Positions 36,772 to 37,761 of a DNA stretch of 37,761 bases are shown piece after piece. The DNA lies in the NCBI GenBank assembly GCA_025966155.1, contig JAOPVO010000319.1, positions 1-37,761 of the forward strand. Direction: 5' to 3'. Position 1 is the stretch's first letter. Each line of letters begins with the position of its first letter. A program made the translations under genes and the position numbers. The notes beneath the pieces were generated by a model. The model did no database searches, was not told the DNA's origin, and saw only the letters and a list, made by a program, of their open reading frames with translations. The stretch comes from Pseudonocardiales bacterium (GTDB lineage Bacteria > Actinomycetota > Actinomycetes > Mycobacteriales > Jatrophihabitantaceae).

Positions 36772-37761
36772 ATGGAATCGGGGGGATCCTCCGCAGCGGT
36801 GCTCGTTGCTGCGGCGAATGCATCGATGCTTCCGTCTATCGCCCTGCTGCGCGCGGCGGTCGGCGCGGTCCGCGCCGAGGCGCTTGCCGGGGTGTCCGCG
36901 GTGGTTGTGGGCGAGTGCCTGGTGGAGCTCGATGTGGTGGTTGCGCGGCTGCGGTTCGAGCAGTCGCGATTCGCGCTGGCCTTCGACTGCGCCGGCGGCC
37001 CTTTGGATGATGGCTTCCAGTCGGCTCAGTCTTGGCTGCGGGCGAACACGATGGCCGGCCCGGGCGAGGCGAAGGACCTGGTCACGACGGGCCGGGCGCT
37101 GCGGGACCGCCTTCCCGCGACCTCCGATGCGGCGGCGGACGGTCAGGTGAGCTGGGCCCACGCCTCGGCGATCGCCCACGCCCTGCGGCAGGTCCAGGAT
37201 CCCGATGCCCTCGCCGAGGCCGACCGGGCGCTGGCCGAGGCCGCGCCGACCCTGAACCCGACCGGGATCGCCCATGCCGCCCGCCGCCTCCTGCAGCACC
37301 TCGACCCGGACCTGGCCCAGCGCGACGCCGCCCAGCGCTACGCCGACCGATCACTGACCCTGTCCCCGATGCTCGACGGGGCGGTATCGGTCCACGGGCA
37401 GCTCGACGAGGACAGCGCCGCCGTGATCCTGTCCGCCCTCTCGCCGATGATGACCCCGCTCGGCCCCGACGACACCCGCACCGCCGCCCAGCGAAGGGTC
37501 GACATCCTCGTCGAGCTCGTCGCCAAAGCAGCCGAGGTGGGCGCCGCGGGGACGATGACCGGCACCGGACTCCCACCGACCCTGCTGGTCCGCGTCGACA
37601 TCGCCGCCCTCGCCGACCTCAAGCCCATCCCCGACCCGCCGCTCGACTCGGCGGACGACCGGGAGCCGGGAGACCGCTGCGATGAGCCGCCGGGCGCCCG
37701 GCCGCGGGTGCCCCCGCCGGCCGAGGTCGACTGGGGCGGGCCGATCCTCCGCCAGACCCTC
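36772..37761 (+). CDS. DUF222/13E12-repeat family protein, HNH endonuclease type (cut by window edge)
   Basis: The frame is open from the ATG at 36772 to the window end (330 codons). The protein shows the DUF222 layout: VVVARLRFEQSRFALAFD, AQSWLRANTMAGPGEAKDLV, ATSDAAADGQVSWAHASAIA, DLAQRDAAQRYADRSLTLSP and LDGAVSVHGQLDEDSAAVI. These proteins (REP13E12 family) usually end in an HNH endonuclease domain, which would lie beyond the window. They are multicopy in mycobacteria and allies and often mark recombination or phage-integration sites. The biological role is unclear. Confidence 0.88.
   Translation, partial: MESGGSSAAVLVAAANASMLPSIALLRAAVGAVRAEALAGVSAVVVGECLVELDVVVARLRFEQSRFALAFDCAGGPLDDGFQSAQSWLRANTMAGPGEAKDLVTTGRALRDRLPATSDAAADGQVSWAHASAIAHALRQVQDPDALAEADRALAEAAPTLNPTGIAHAARRLLQHLDPDLAQRDAAQRYADRSLTLSPMLDGAVSVHGQLDEDSAAVILSALSPMMTPLGPDDTRTAAQRRVDILVELVAKAAEVGAAGTMTGTGLPPTLLVRVDIAALADLKPIPDPPLDSADDREPGDRCDEPPGARPRVPPPAEVDWGGPILRQTL

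Overview
The window is high-GC DNA with dense, mostly overlapping genes. Its content points to an actinomycete, probably related to Mycobacteriales or a neighbouring order: a DosS/DosR-type hypoxia sensor pair, an Acg-type nitroreductase, a GTP-dependent PEP carboxykinase, a DUF222/13E12-type HNH protein and several leaderless-looking promoters. Nothing seen fixes the genus.

Layout. 1-4097: the start of a phage-protease-like gene cut by the left edge, an oligopeptide-type solute-binding lipoprotein without permeases, and a nitronate-monooxygenase-like gene divergent from a LysR regulator. 4132-9629: a DUF2231 membrane protein, an OmpR-type two-component system, and a ferric-reductase-like / FMN-binding / ApbE operon. 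9651-19303: a DosR-like region with a DoxX protein, an Acg nitroreductase, a heme-GAF sensor kinase and its LuxR-type regulator, phosphoketolase and acetate kinase, a universal stress protein, a SHOCT protein and gene remnants. 19540-26796: nine minus-strand genes (PNPOx-like, degenerate HAD, flavodoxin, tandem USP, SulP, ABC ATPase, ABC permease, SRPBCC, membrane protein), most joined by 4-bp stop/start overlaps. 26938-32645: Kup potassium transporter, a heptad-repeat protein, a fatty-acid desaturase, PEP carboxykinase and tRNA-Arg(CCT). 32723-37761: an unusual SDR with a zinc-type N-terminus, mntP behind a yybP-ykoY manganese riboswitch, a YflT-like stress protein, a DUF998 protein and a 13E12 protein cut by the right edge.

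Two regulatory circuits can be proposed from the DNA. First, 17-bp sites carrying AGAGG twice at 11-bp spacing stand before the DUF2231 gene and in the divergent region between the response regulator and the ferric-reductase operon; they fit the binding mode of the OmpR-type regulator encoded between them. Second, palindromes resembling the DosR dormancy box stand before the DoxX gene, before the nitroreductase (two), between phosphoketolase and the USP gene, and before the nine-gene operon, with weaker ones before the heptad-repeat gene and PEP carboxykinase. Together they suggest a local hypoxia/redox regulon that joins the sensor pair to phosphoketolase-acetate kinase ATP formation, flavoproteins, ion transport and stress proteins.
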